Source: Streptomyces acidicola | GTDB lineage: Bacteria; Actinomycetota; Actinomycetes; Streptomycetales; Streptomycetaceae | Direction of reading: 5' to 3' | Length of the DNA: 63,548 nt | Assembly: GCF_009377235.1 (NCBI RefSeq) | Contig: NZ_VMNX01000019.1 | Span: 1-63,548 of the forward strand | In this document: positions 43,428 to 55,204 of the stretch, piece by piece | How positions within the stretch are numbered: position 1 is the first letter of the stretch | Layout of the letters: the number at the start of each line of letters is the position of its first letter | Position numbers and translations under genes: made by a program | The notes under the pieces: model-generated | What the model was told of the DNA's origin: nothing | Database searches by the model: none | The model's input: only the letters and a program-made list of their open reading frames with translations

Positions 43428-44783
43428 ATGAAGCGCAGCCGCCTCGCCCGGGTGGCCGTGACCGCCACGGTCGCCACCGGTCTGGTTCTCTCCGGCTGTG
43501 GCCACGCGGGCCCGCCGACCGGTGGGTCGAACGGCGGCATCAACGTGCTCACCACGGACGCGCCCCAGATGCAGAACCTCAAGAAACTCACCAAGAAGTA
43601 CTTCACCGCGCGGACCGGCATCAACGTCAACTACACCATGCTGCCGGAGAACGCGGCGCGGGAGCGGATGAACCGCGAGTTCGCGACCCAGGCCGGGCAC
43701 TACGACGTGGCGAGCGTCAGCGCGTACGAGGTGCCGATCTACTCGGCCAACGGCTGGCTCACCCCGCTGGACTCGTACGCGAAGGCGGACAAGCAGTTCG
43801 ACCAGAGCGACATCTTCCCCAACCTGATCACCGCGCTGACCGGGAAGAACGGCAAGCTCTACGCCGAGCCGTTCTACGGCGAGGGATCGTTCCTGATGTA
43901 CCGCAAGGACTTCTTCCGCATGGACGGGCTGACGATGCCGGCGAACCCGACCTGGGCGCAGGTCGCCCGGCTCGCGGCCAGGCTCGACGGCACCGACGGC
44001 GCGAGCGGCATCTGCCTGCGCGGGCTGCCCGGCTGGGGCCAGAACCTCGCCCCGATCAACACCGTCGTCAACACCTTCGGCGGCTCCTGGTACGACACGG
44101 GGTGGAACGCCAGGCTCACGTCGCCGGACTTCAAGCGGGCGGTGGAGTTCTACGTCCACCTGCTCCGCACGTACGGTGAGCCCGACGCCCAGCGGATGGG
44201 GGTTCTGCAGATCCTCAACCGCTTCGTCCAGGGCAAGTGCGCCATGATGTACGACGCCACGTCGCTGGCCTCGTCCATCGAGGCCGACAGTTCACCGGTC
44301 AAGGGCAAGGTCGGCTACGTCCCGGCGCCGCACGACAAGACCAAGAGGTCCGGCTGGCTGTGGACCTGGGCCTGGGGCATCCAGAAGGCGAGCAAGCACA
44401 AGGACGCCGCCTGGAAGTTCATCTCCTGGGCCTCCTCCAAGCAGTACCAGGCGGAGGTGGGCAGGGAGCTCGGCTGGACCGCGGCGCCCGCCGGGAGCCG
44501 CGAGTCGCTCTACGACAACCCCGAGTACCAGAAGGCGGCCCACGCCTGGTACCGGCAGGAGTACACGGCCGAGACGCAGTCCGCCGATCCGAAGGACCCG
44601 GGTGTCGGGCCGCGTCCCTACGCCGGTATCGGTTTCCTGGCCATCCCCGAGTTCGCCGTTCTCGGTACCGCGGTCTCCCAGCAGATCAGCTCCGCCATCG
44701 CCGGACAGCAGTCGGTCGTCACGGCCTTGCAGAAGTCCCAGGACCTCGCCCAGGCGTCGGCGGCGAAGCACCGGGCGGAGTGA
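43428..44783 (+). CDS. Orphan polyol-type ABC substrate-binding lipoprotein
   Basis: This 451-aa CUT1 binding lipoprotein has the signal MKRSRLARVAVTATVATGLV and lipobox LSGC. The mature sequence resembles sorbitol/mannitol-binding proteins: AEPFYGEGSFLMYRKDFF, GICLRGLPGWGQNLAPINTV, NTFGGSWYDTGWNARLTSP and GWLWTWAWGIQKASKHKDAA. Polyol systems normally have two permeases, an ATPase and a dehydrogenase beside them; none is present here, so it either serves distant permeases or is a relic. ATG 43428 follows CGGAG. A response-regulator remnant follows on the other strand. Confidence 0.88.
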   Translation: MKRSRLARVAVTATVATGLVLSGCGHAGPPTGGSNGGINVLTTDAPQMQNLKKLTKKYFTARTGINVNYTMLPENAARERMNREFATQAGHYDVASVSAYEVPIYSANGWLTPLDSYAKADKQFDQSDIFPNLITALTGKNGKLYAEPFYGEGSFLMYRKDFFRMDGLTMPANPTWAQVARLAARLDGTDGASGICLRGLPGWGQNLAPINTVVNTFGGSWYDTGWNARLTSPDFKRAVEFYVHLLRTYGEPDAQRMGVLQILNRFVQGKCAMMYDATSLASSIEADSSPVKGKVGYVPAPHDKTKRSGWLWTWAWGIQKASKHKDAAWKFISWASSKQYQAEVGRELGWTAAPAGSRESLYDNPEYQKAAHAWYRQEYTAETQSADPKDPGVGPRPYAGIGFLAIPEFAVLGTAVSQQISSAIAGQQSVVTALQKSQDLAQASAAKHRAE

Positions 44784-44789
44784 GGGCCG

Positions 44790-45165
44790 GGCCGGGTTTT
44801 CCCGACCACCCGCCCGCACACTCGCACACAGACTCCGTGCGCCCCGGCTCGCGCCCCTCGACGTCGGCCCCGCGCGGCAGTCCGCGCAGCCGCAGCACGA
44901 GCTCCCCCAGGGAGACCGGCTTCGTCACGTAGTCGTCGGCGCCGGCGGAGCGCCCGCCGATGCAGTGCCCCAGCGCGTCGCGAGCGGTGAGCAGGAGGAC
45001 CGGCAGTTTCGGGTGCTCGTACCGCAGCCGCGGGCGACGCGCAGCGCGTTCTCCCCCGTCGGGCGCCGGGTACGGTCGCCAACCCGTCTCGGCGACGGCA
45101 GCGAACAGCAGTTCGGTGCGTTGTGCCGGTTCACGGAGCGCACCCGGTGTTCCGGCTGAGCCGCA
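44790..45165 (-). pseudogene. Remnant of an OmpR-type response regulator receiver domain
   Basis: The minus strand encodes, without a start codon, LPVLLLTARDALGHCIGG followed by RSAGADDYVTKPVSLGELVL. This is the beta4-alpha5 part of an OmpR-family receiver, with the conserved Thr (LLLTA) and Lys (TKP). The phospho-Asp region and the DNA-binding domain are missing; the frame runs into unrelated sequence after about EGREPGRTES. The 519-bp gap 44784-45302 contains nothing else convincing. It is a truncated fragment, perhaps of a kinase/regulator pair once associated with the adjacent binding protein. Confidence 0.65.
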
Positions 45166-45302
45166 ACCGTGACCGGGGAGGGCATTGGCACGCTACGGCC
45201 ACGGGAATCCCTTGAGCCGCTTTACGCACGGCGTTCACCCTGATCACTGGCTTCCGCCCACCAGGCCGGAGGCGTTTCAGCGTTCAGGGGAGGACGCCTG
45301 CC

Positions 45303-48300
45303 ATGCGAAGACTCCATGCCCTCTGGGCCGCGGCGGGAACGGCCGGACTGCTCGCGGGCGCGATCACGCCCGCGGCGGCCGCACCCGGATACCCGGTCGC
45401 CGTGCCGGGCTCCGCACCCTCAGCCACCGCACCCGCAGCGCAGACCATCACCCTCATCACCGGCGACACCGTGACGCTCACCGCCGGCCCGGACGGCAAG
45501 AACGCCGTCGCCGTCCGGCGCGGCAAGGGCCGTGAGGCGGCCACCTTCCTGTCCAGCGAGCGTGACGGCGAGATCAGCGTCTTACCGGCGGACGCGATCC
45601 CACTGGTGCGGGCGGGCCGCCTCGACCCGGCCCTGTTCAACATCACCCAGCTGGTGAAGCAGGGATACACGGACGCGGTCACCGGCGCCACCCCGGTGAT
45701 CGTGACGTACGCGAAGGGCAGTGCCACCCCCGACGGCGCACGCCGGACGCTCGCGCTGCCCTCGATCGACGGCGCCGCGCTCAGCGCGCGGAAGTCGACC
45801 ACCTTCTGGGCGGACATCGCCCCGGCGCTCGGCACCGAACCCACCACGAAGGCCGCGCGGCGACTCGGCGAGGGCATCGACAAGATCTGGCTGGACGCCA
45901 AGGTGAAGGCGTCCCTCGACACCAGCGTCCCGCAGATCGGCGCGCCCGAGGTGTGGCGGTCGGGCTACGACGGCAAGGGCGTCAAGGTCGCGGTCCTGGA
46001 CACCGGCGTGGACAGCGGGCACCCGGATCTCACGGGCAGGATCGCGGAGTCCCAGAGCTTCGTGCCGGACCAGCCCGTGCAGGACGGCCACGGTCACGGC
46101 ACTCACGTGGCGTCCACGATCGTCGGCTCGGGCGCGGCCTCGGACGGCAGGCGCAAGGGCGTGGCGCCGGGCGCGGAACTGCTGGTCGGCAAGGTGCTGA
46201 ACAACGCGGGCGAGGGCCAGGCGTCGTGGATCATCGCGGGCATGGAGTGGGCGGCCCGCTCCGGCGCGAAGATCGTGTCGATGTCGCTGGGCGGTACGGC
46301 GTCGGGCCCCTCCGACGCGCTCAGCGAGACCGTCGACGAGTTGTCCGCCTCCACGGGCACCCTCTTCGTGATCGCGGCGGGCAACGCGGGCCCGTCCGAG
46401 CAGACCATCGGCACGCCGGGAATCGCGGACTCGGCGCTGACGGTGGGCGCCGTCGACAAGTCCGACAAGCTGGCCTCGTTCTCCAGCCGGGGTCCGCGCT
46501 ACGGCGACTACGGGGTGAAGCCGGAGATCACCGCGCCGGGCGTGGGCATCACGGCGGCCCGCGCCTCCGGCACCAGCATGGGCACGCCGGTCGACGACAA
46601 CTACACGACGGCGAACGGCACGTCGATGGCGACCCCGCATGTCGCCGGCGCGGCCGCGCTGGTCGCGCAGGCGCATCCGGACTGGACGGGGCCGCAGATC
46701 AAGCAGGCCCTGGCCAGTACCGCGAAGACGAATCCCGACAACTCCGCCTTCGAACAGGGCGACGGCCGCGTCGACGCCGTGCGGGCGGTCGGACAGGGCG
46801 TCTTCGCGACTCCGACGCTGAGCTTCGGTAAGTACGAGGACGGCGACACGGAGGCCGACAACAAGGTCATCACGTACACCAACACCACTGACAATCCGGT
46901 GGAGTTGAAGATCACTTCGACCCTGGCCGAGGCCGCCCTGGGCGCCGACACCGTGACCGTCCCGGCGAAGGACACCGCCACCATCGCGGTCACGGTCGAT
47001 CCCTCGGACCAGCCGCAGGGCCGGTACGCGGGCCACATCACGGCACGGGCGGACGGTGTCCTGGTCACCACGGGCGTCGGCTTCGAGAAGCAGCCGAAAA
47101 CCTATGCCCTGAAGGTCTCGCTGGTGGACCGTCAGGGCAAGGCGTCCACCGCGGCGTCGCACTACACGCTGCAGGAGCTGAACGGCGCCTATCCCAGCGA
47201 GTACGGGTTCCTGGGCAGCACCTGGACCTGGCAGGTACCGGCCGGCACCTACTCCATCGCGACCTGGATCCCGGACCGGGACGCGGGCGGCGTGGCCGTC
47301 GGCACCTCGGTCGTCGGGGATCCCGAGATCAAGGTCGACAAGGACACCGAGGTCGTCCTCGACGCCCGCAAGGCCGTCGAGATCAAGCCGAAGACCAAGG
47401 AGGACTCCGAGTTCCAGGGCTTCAGCACCAGCTGGCACCGGGAGGGACCGGGCGGCTCCTGGGGGCTGACCTACAGCCAGGGCTTCTGGACCGACCACAT
47501 CTATGTGGCGCCGACCGAGAAGGTCACCGAGGGGACCCTGGAGTTCTCCGCCAAGTTCCGCCTGTACGCCAAGGAGTTGACGGCGAGCGTCACCAGCCCG
47601 GAGAAGTCCGCGCTGTCGTCGCTCTACTACGCGCAGACGTACAACGACCTCCCGCTGAAGATCAGCGGTGACCGCATGGCGCAGGCCGTGGACGCGGGCG
47701 GCGGTACCGCCGCCGACTTCGAGGGGCTCGACGTCAAGGGCAAGGTGGCGGTGGTCGGGCTCGGCGCCACGGAGGTGGCGGACGAGGCGCTGGCCAACGC
47801 GACGGAGGCGGGAGCGGGTTACGTCATCGCGTACCGCAAGAAGCCCGGCTTCTGGATCGCGGCCGTGGACCGCGCGACGACTGTCCCACTGATGATCGCC
47901 ACCGGCGAGGAGGGCGCGAAGCTCACCGGCCTGCTGAAGACCGGAAAGAAGGTCAAACTGAAGCTGGGCGGCGCACCGGTCAGTCCGTACGTCTACAACC
48001 TCCTGGTGGCACAGAGCGGCTCCGTCTCGCAGAGCCAGACGTACCGCATGGACAGCTCCAACACGGCGAAGCGGAAGGCTCGTTACTACGGGGCCACGGC
48101 CGGCGAGATGGGCGCGGACGCCCTGTACACGTTCCGGCCCTGGCAGCTCTTCGGTATCGAGAACGCCGATTACCTGCAGCTCGGTACGGAGCGGACCGAG
48201 TACTACTACGCCGACCCCGACACCCGTACCCGGCACACCGTCTATCCGAACTGGCAGGCGACCAGGGGCCAGTGGAGTCCCCTGCGGACCTACAGCAAGG

Positions 48301-48974
48301 CGGCCACGGAGCCCGCGGAGAACTGGCTGCGGCAGGTCGTCCGCCCGGGGACCAGCGAGGAGTACGGCCTCTCCGAGCGAACCGGCGACAAACTCACCCT
48401 CCGGGTAGCGGAGTTGAGCGACGCCACACCGGGCCACTACGGATACATCGACGGCACGCTGGACACCGCGAAGGGCAAGCTGTACGCGGACGGGCAACTG
48501 GTCGGCGACACGGCCCTCGGCGGCTACGGCACGTTCAACGTGGCGCCGGACAAGGCCTCGTACCGCTTCGAGCTGGACGTACAGCGCCGGGCACCCTGGG
48601 CGGCGTACTCCACGAGCTCTCACACCGAATGGTCCTTCGCCTCGGCGCACACCGATGCCGGGACGGCGCTGCCCCTGCTCACCGTCGGCATCGCCCCGAA
48701 GGGCCTCGACCTCCTCAACCGTGCCGAGCGCAGCCGGGAGTCGGTGATCGACCTCTCGGTCGGGAACCAGCTCGGGAGCGTTCGGCCGAGCAGCCTGAAG
48801 GCTTGGGTCTCCTACGACGAGGGCACGTCCTGGAAAGAGGTGAACGTCAAGCACGGCGAGGCGAGGTTCAAGCCGGCGAAGGCCGCGGAGTCCGTGTCGC
48901 TGCGGGTGAGGGCCGCCGACCGGGACGGCAACGCGATCGACCAGACCGTACTGCGTGCCTTCGGCCTGAAGTAG
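45303..48974 (+). CDS. Large secreted S8 subtilisin-like protease
   Basis: This 1223-aa extracellular serine protease has a signal peptide (AAGTAGLLAGAITPAAAA), a propeptide, and a subtilase domain from about residue 215. The triad is Asp233 (VAVLDTGVDSGHPDL), His268 (GHGTHVAS) and Ser441 (GTSMATPHVAGAAAL). The oxyanion Asn lies in FVIAAGNAGPS. A PA-like insert (DFEGLDVKGKVAVVGLG) and long beta-rich C-terminal domains follow, possibly for substrate or wall binding. Codon 94 is TTA (45582-45584), so expression should depend on bldA. ATG 45303 follows GGGGAGG. A 13-bp inverted repeat after the stop reaches the next gene's start codon. Confidence 0.93.
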   Translation: MRRLHALWAAAGTAGLLAGAITPAAAAPGYPVAVPGSAPSATAPAAQTITLITGDTVTLTAGPDGKNAVAVRRGKGREAATFLSSERDGEISVLPADAIPLVRAGRLDPALFNITQLVKQGYTDAVTGATPVIVTYAKGSATPDGARRTLALPSIDGAALSARKSTTFWADIAPALGTEPTTKAARRLGEGIDKIWLDAKVKASLDTSVPQIGAPEVWRSGYDGKGVKVAVLDTGVDSGHPDLTGRIAESQSFVPDQPVQDGHGHGTHVASTIVGSGAASDGRRKGVAPGAELLVGKVLNNAGEGQASWIIAGMEWAARSGAKIVSMSLGGTASGPSDALSETVDELSASTGTLFVIAAGNAGPSEQTIGTPGIADSALTVGAVDKSDKLASFSSRGPRYGDYGVKPEITAPGVGITAARASGTSMGTPVDDNYTTANGTSMATPHVAGAAALVAQAHPDWTGPQIKQALASTAKTNPDNSAFEQGDGRVDAVRAVGQGVFATPTLSFGKYEDGDTEADNKVITYTNTTDNPVELKITSTLAEAALGADTVTVPAKDTATIAVTVDPSDQPQGRYAGHITARADGVLVTTGVGFEKQPKTYALKVSLVDRQGKASTAASHYTLQELNGAYPSEYGFLGSTWTWQVPAGTYSIATWIPDRDAGGVAVGTSVVGDPEIKVDKDTEVVLDARKAVEIKPKTKEDSEFQGFSTSWHREGPGGSWGLTYSQGFWTDHIYVAPTEKVTEGTLEFSAKFRLYAKELTASVTSPEKSALSSLYYAQTYNDLPLKISGDRMAQAVDAGGGTAADFEGLDVKGKVAVVGLGATEVADEALANATEAGAGYVIAYRKKPGFWIAAVDRATTVPLMIATGEEGAKLTGLLKTGKKVKLKLGGAPVSPYVYNLLVAQSGSVSQSQTYRMDSSNTAKRKARYYGATAGEMGADALYTFRPWQLFGIENADYLQLGTERTEYYYADPDTRTRHTVYPNWQATRGQWSPLRTYSKAATEPAENWLRQVVRPGTSEEYGLSERTGDKLTLRVAELSDATPGHYGYIDGTLDTAKGKLYADGQLVGDTALGGYGTFNVAPDKASYRFELDVQRRAPWAAYSTSSHTEWSFASAHTDAGTALPLLTVGIAPKGLDLLNRAERSRESVIDLSVGNQLGSVRPSSLKAWVSYDEGTSWKEVNVKHGEARFKPAKAAESVSLRVRAADRDGNAIDQTVLRAFGLK

Positions 48975-48979
48975 AGGGC

Positions 48980-49030
48980 GGCCCGGCACGGTGCACCCGC
49001 CTTAACAAAGATCGTCTACCGTGCCGGGCC
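48980..49030 (+). promoter_or_regulatory. 13-bp inverted repeat ending on the LuxR-type gene start codon
   Basis: GGCCCGGCACGGT (48980-48992) pairs exactly with ACCGTGCCGGGCC (49018-49030), and the base after the stem is the A of ATG 49031. The loop is 25 nt. It could terminate the protease transcript and, in read-through RNA, bury the translation start of the regulator, which has no Shine-Dalgarno. Confidence 0.6.
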
Positions 49031-50032
49031 ATGGTGAACACGGCGTACGACATGGCCAGACGGACCCCCGCCGCGAGCCCCTGGGCCGCGGTGGGGGTCT
49101 CCTCCTTCGACGAGCGGGTGTACCAGGCGGTCCTTCATCAGCCCGATGCGGGCGCGGCCGGCTGGGCGCAGCTGACCGGTTCCTCCCTGGGTCGGGTACG
49201 CGAGTCCTGCAACCGGTTGCTCGCGCTCGGACTGCTCCAACCGCCGGATTCCTTGGGAGGGTTACGCCCGGTCGACCCCCGAGTGGCGATCAGGGCACTG
49301 ATCCGGCGGCGCGAGGCGGAGTCGGAGATGCTCGCCGCGACGGCCGAGGAGATGGCCACCGCGTACGAGGCCGGAGTACTGCGCGAGGAGCCCGCCCGAC
49401 TGGTCGAGGTCGTCTCCGGAGAGGGCGCCAACGCGGCGCGCCTGGAAGAGCTGTACGCGCGCGCCGAGCGCGAGGTGTGCCTCTTCGACAGTCCTCCCTA
49501 TCTCGCCCCGCGCACCCCGCAGCTGGCCCTCCAAGCCGATCTGCTCAGCCGGGGGGTCGCATATCGTGCGATCTACGCGGCCGCCGCCCTGGAGGATCCG
49601 GACGTCCTGTCCCACGCCTGGAAGATGGCCGAACTCGGCGAGCAGGCCCGAGTGTTGCCGTCGGTGCCGGTCAAGTTGCTGGTGATCGACGGGAGTCGGG
49701 CGATGCTCCCGCTGACCGCCTCAGCGGCGGGCGGCTACTGCGCCGTCGTGGTACGGCACTCGGCGGTGACCGAAGCCCTGCAGCGGCTCTTCGACCTGGC
49801 CTGGCAGCAGGCGACGCCGCTCGGCCAGGGGTCTGACGACGGTGAACTCTCCGAGGCTGAACGGGCATTGACCCGGCTGCTGGCAGCCGGAATGAAGGAC
49901 GAGGCGGTGGCCCGCCATCTGGGGGTGAGCCTCAGGACGCTGCGGCGGCGGACGAGTGAGCTGCAGGAGCGGCTGGGAGCGGCGAGCCGGTTCCAGCTGG
50001 GGATGCGGGCCGCGCAGCGCGGCTGGGTGTAG
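49031..50032 (+). CDS. LuxR-type HTH regulator with TrmB-like N-terminal domain
   Basis: This 333-aa cytosolic regulator has a winged-helix-like N-terminus (FDERVYQAVLHQPDAGAAGW, residues about 26-90), a central phospholipase-D/TrmB-like region and a C-terminal LuxR-type HTH at about 270-333 (LSEAERALTRLLAAGMKDEA, VARHLGVSLRTLRRR). Such Streptomyces proteins are single-component regulators, often next to secreted protease genes. Codon 78 is TTA (49262-49264), so it should be bldA-dependent like the protease upstream. I use ATG 49031; an ATG at 49052 is an alternative, and neither has a Shine-Dalgarno. The 281-bp gap after it holds no gene, only small hairpins and the aconitase terminator. Confidence 0.85.
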   Translation: MVNTAYDMARRTPAASPWAAVGVSSFDERVYQAVLHQPDAGAAGWAQLTGSSLGRVRESCNRLLALGLLQPPDSLGGLRPVDPRVAIRALIRRREAESEMLAATAEEMATAYEAGVLREEPARLVEVVSGEGANAARLEELYARAEREVCLFDSPPYLAPRTPQLALQADLLSRGVAYRAIYAAAALEDPDVLSHAWKMAELGEQARVLPSVPVKLLVIDGSRAMLPLTASAAGGYCAVVVRHSAVTEALQRLFDLAWQQATPLGQGSDDGELSEAERALTRLLAAGMKDEAVARHLGVSLRTLRRRTSELQERLGAASRFQLGMRAAQRGWV

Positions 50033-50234
50033 CCGGAGCGAAGGGCCGCGTCGCTCCTCAGGAGGAGCGCGGCCAGCGGGATCCTGGACGACGCTCCTGG
50101 CGAAAGACGCCGTCACCGACCACGCGGATCGCGTCGCCTCAGTCGCGTTCGAGGCCCGTGCACTCCGGACGGGCGACACGGTCACCAAGAGCACGCACAG
50201 TCTCCGCGCGAGGGTGAGGGGCCGTGCCCGTGTC

Positions 50235-50275
50235 GCCCTTCACGGGGCGGCACTGGCCGCCGCCCCGTGAAGGGC
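50235..50275 (-). terminator. Terminator of the aconitase gene
   Basis: GCCCTTCACGGGGCGG (50235-50250) and its exact complement (50260-50275) form a perfect 16-bp stem with a 9-nt loop, 38 bp beyond the acnA stop on the minus strand. Confidence 0.8.
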
Positions 50276-50313
50276 AGCGGCCAGAACCCTGGGCGCTCAC
50301 GCCAGGGGGCACA

Positions 50314-53116
<2,803 letters not shown>

Positions 53117-53171
53117 GTACGCCTTACCGCCCATTCGGTGTTGGCGTGCGGCTGCGGCGCGCCTCGGCAGA

Positions 53172-53189
53172 TATCTCGATGTCGAGATA
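53172..53189. promoter_or_regulatory. 18-bp MarR-type palindrome (candidate TamR site)
   Basis: TATCTCGA-TG-TCGAGATA is a perfect dyad with a 2-bp centre. MarR-family sites have this form, and TamR of S. coelicolor is reported to act at the aconitase promoter in response to trans-aconitate. The assignment rests on position and form, not on a matrix comparison. Confidence 0.55.
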
Positions 53190-53329
53190 ACTCTAGTACA
53201 TGCGCGCGGCGCGGTCATGCCCAGAACCCTGTTGGCCCTGTCGCGCCGTTCCCGCGTTCCCGCACGCACGGCGCGGCCGAGGAAGGCCTCATCCGGGCCG
53301 ACTCACTCGGAAGGCGGTCTTCCGCTTTT

Positions 53330-53353
53330 CGTATATCTCACATCAGATATACG
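53330..53353. promoter_or_regulatory. Inverted repeat just upstream of the XRE-MurA gene
   Basis: CGTATATCT (53330-53338) and AGATATACG (53345-53353) form a perfect 9-bp dyad with a 6-bp spacer, ending 8 bp before the ATG. It is a natural candidate for the binding site of the XRE domain encoded by the gene itself, giving autoregulation. Confidence 0.55.
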
Positions 53354-53361
53354 GTCGCCCC

Positions 53362-54891
53362 ATGGGAGACGACTACCTCGTACGCATCGGCAGACTCATC
53401 CGTGACGCCCGGCAGCATCGGGGCTGGACACAGTCGCAACTCGCGGAGGCACTCGGCACCAGCCAGAGCGCCGTGAATCGCATCGAGCGCGGCAACCAAA
53501 ACATCAGCCTTGAGATGATCGCTCGAATCGGTGAAGCCCTGGACAGTGAGATCGTCTCGCTGGGCTACGCGGGTCCGATGCATCTGCGCGTGGTCGGTGG
53601 CCGCCGCCTGTCCGGCGCCATCGACGTGAAGACCAGCAAGAACGCGTGTGTCGCGCTGCTGTGCGCCACGCTGCTCAACAAGGGGCGCACCGTGCTGCGC
53701 CGGGTCGCCCGTATCGAGGAGGTGTACCGCCTTCTGGAGGTACTCGGGTCGATCGGCGTCCGCACCAGGTGGATCAACGACGGGGTCGACCTGGAGATCG
53801 TGCCCCCGGCCGACCTCGACATGAACGCCATCGACGAGGAGGCGGCCCGCCGCACCCGCTCGATCATCATGTTCCTCGGCCCGCTGCTGCACCGTCTGGA
53901 CCGCTTCCGGCTGCCCTACGCAGGCGGTTGCGACCTCGGTACGCGGACGATCGAGCCGCACATGATCGCGCTGCGCCGGTTCGGGCTGGACATCACCGCG
54001 ACCGAGGGCCAGTACCACGCCACGGTGGACCGCTCGGTCAGCCCGGCGCGGCCGATCGTACTGACCGAGCGCGGCGACACGGTGACCGAGAACGCGCTGC
54101 TCGCCGCCGCCCGGCACGACGGCACGACCGTCATCCGCAACGCCTCGTCCAACTACATGGTCCAGGACCTGTGCTTCTTCCTGGAGGCCCTGGGCGTGCG
54201 GGTGGAGGGCATCGGGACGACCACCCTCACCGTGCACGGCGTGCCGGACATCGACGTGGACGTCGACTACTCCCCCTCGGAGGACCCGGTCGAGGCGATG
54301 AGCCTGCTGGCCGCCGCCGTGGTGACGGAGTCGGAGCTGACGGTCCGTCGCGTCCCGATCGAGTTCCTGGAGATCGAGCTCGCGGTCCTGGAGGAGATGG
54401 GCCTCGACCACGACCGCACCCCCGAGTACGTCGCGGACAACGGCCGTACGCGTCTGGTGGACCTCACCGTCCGGCCCTCCAAGCTGGAGGCGCCGATCGA
54501 CAAGATCCACCCGATGCCGTTCCCCGGCCTCAACATCGACAACGTGCCGTTCTTCGCGGCCATCGCCGCCTCCGCGCAGGGCAAGACCCTCATCCACGAC
54601 TGGGTCTACGACAACCGCGCGATCTACCTCACCGACCTCAACCGGCTCGGCGGCCGCCTCCAACTCCTCGACCCGCACCGCGTACTGGTCGAGGGACCCA
54701 CCCGCTGGCGCGCCGCCGAGATGATGTGCCCGCCCGCCCTGCGGCCCGCCGTGGTCGTCCTGCTGGCGATGATGGCGGCGGACGGCACCTCCGTCCTGCG
54801 GAACGTGTACGTCATCAACCGCGGGTACGAGGACCTGGCCGAGCGGCTCAACTCGGTGGGGGCGCAGATCGAGATCTTCCGGGACATCTGA
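53362..54891 (+). CDS. XRE HTH-UDP-GlcNAc 1-carboxyvinyltransferase fusion (MurA-like)
   Basis: This 509-aa protein joins an XRE helix-turn-helix (residues 5-60: RGWTQSQLAEALGTSQSAVN) to a complete EPSP-synthase-fold MurA-like domain (72-509). MurA transfers enolpyruvate to UDP-GlcNAc in peptidoglycan synthesis. Key residues are present: Lys93-Asn94 (TSKNACVALL), Cys190 in AGGCDLGTR (the phosphoenolpyruvate-binding, fosfomycin-target cysteine) and GRTRLVDLTV. The family is conserved in Streptomyces next to aconitase (from memory SCO5998, called murA2). Either a DNA-binding enzyme or a regulator that senses UDP-GlcNAc is possible. ATG 53362 is preceded by a 9-bp inverted repeat rather than a clear Shine-Dalgarno. 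Confidence 0.92.
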   Translation: MGDDYLVRIGRLIRDARQHRGWTQSQLAEALGTSQSAVNRIERGNQNISLEMIARIGEALDSEIVSLGYAGPMHLRVVGGRRLSGAIDVKTSKNACVALLCATLLNKGRTVLRRVARIEEVYRLLEVLGSIGVRTRWINDGVDLEIVPPADLDMNAIDEEAARRTRSIIMFLGPLLHRLDRFRLPYAGGCDLGTRTIEPHMIALRRFGLDITATEGQYHATVDRSVSPARPIVLTERGDTVTENALLAAARHDGTTVIRNASSNYMVQDLCFFLEALGVRVEGIGTTTLTVHGVPDIDVDVDYSPSEDPVEAMSLLAAAVVTESELTVRRVPIEFLEIELAVLEEMGLDHDRTPEYVADNGRTRLVDLTVRPSKLEAPIDKIHPMPFPGLNIDNVPFFAAIAASAQGKTLIHDWVYDNRAIYLTDLNRLGGRLQLLDPHRVLVEGPTRWRAAEMMCPPALRPAVVVLLAMMAADGTSVLRNVYVINRGYEDLAERLNSVGAQIEIFRDI

Positions 54892-54955
54892 ACACCCTGC
54901 GAATAACTGCCGCCACACCCCTGCTGACCTGCATGAATGCGGGGCAGGAGGGGAC

Positions 54956-55201
54956 GTGGCGGCGCCTCGGGGACTTTTCTGGGACTTTGGGCCGGGACCG
55001 AAGTCCCCGATCGCCACGCGCTCTGCCCGACTCACCGGTCATGACCTGCGCAGGCGCGTCGAACCGGGTCGGATCCTGCTCGCCGTGGCGCGGTCCGTAG
55101 GCGATGAGGGTCACATGGTGGAGGTGACGCTGGAGGGCGGCACCCGCTTCGTCGGCCACACGCGGGCCATGAGCACTCCCGTCACCGTGCACCAGCGCTG
55201 A
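54956..55201 (+). CDS. Small hypothetical protein (81 aa), uncertain
   Basis: GTG 54956 follows AGGAGGGG closely, and the frame runs 81 codons. The second half (RILLAVARSVGDEGHMVEVT, then LEGGTRFVGHTRAMSTPVTV) has protein-like composition; the first 20 residues overlap a CGGGGACTT/AAGTCCCCG inverted repeat (54968-54976, 55001-55009) that may terminate murA transcription. I recognise no family. It could be a real small gene or a C-terminal fragment of a larger one. Confidence 0.35.
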   Translation: MAAPRGLFWDFGPGPKSPIATRSARLTGHDLRRRVEPGRILLAVARSVGDEGHMVEVTLEGGTRFVGHTRAMSTPVTVHQR

Positions 55202-55204
55202 CGA

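Noticed and set aside
45582..48989. 1135-aa open frame opposite the subtilase gene
   Set aside because: The protease frame carries the full catalytic triad; the opposite frame shows no recognisable domain.
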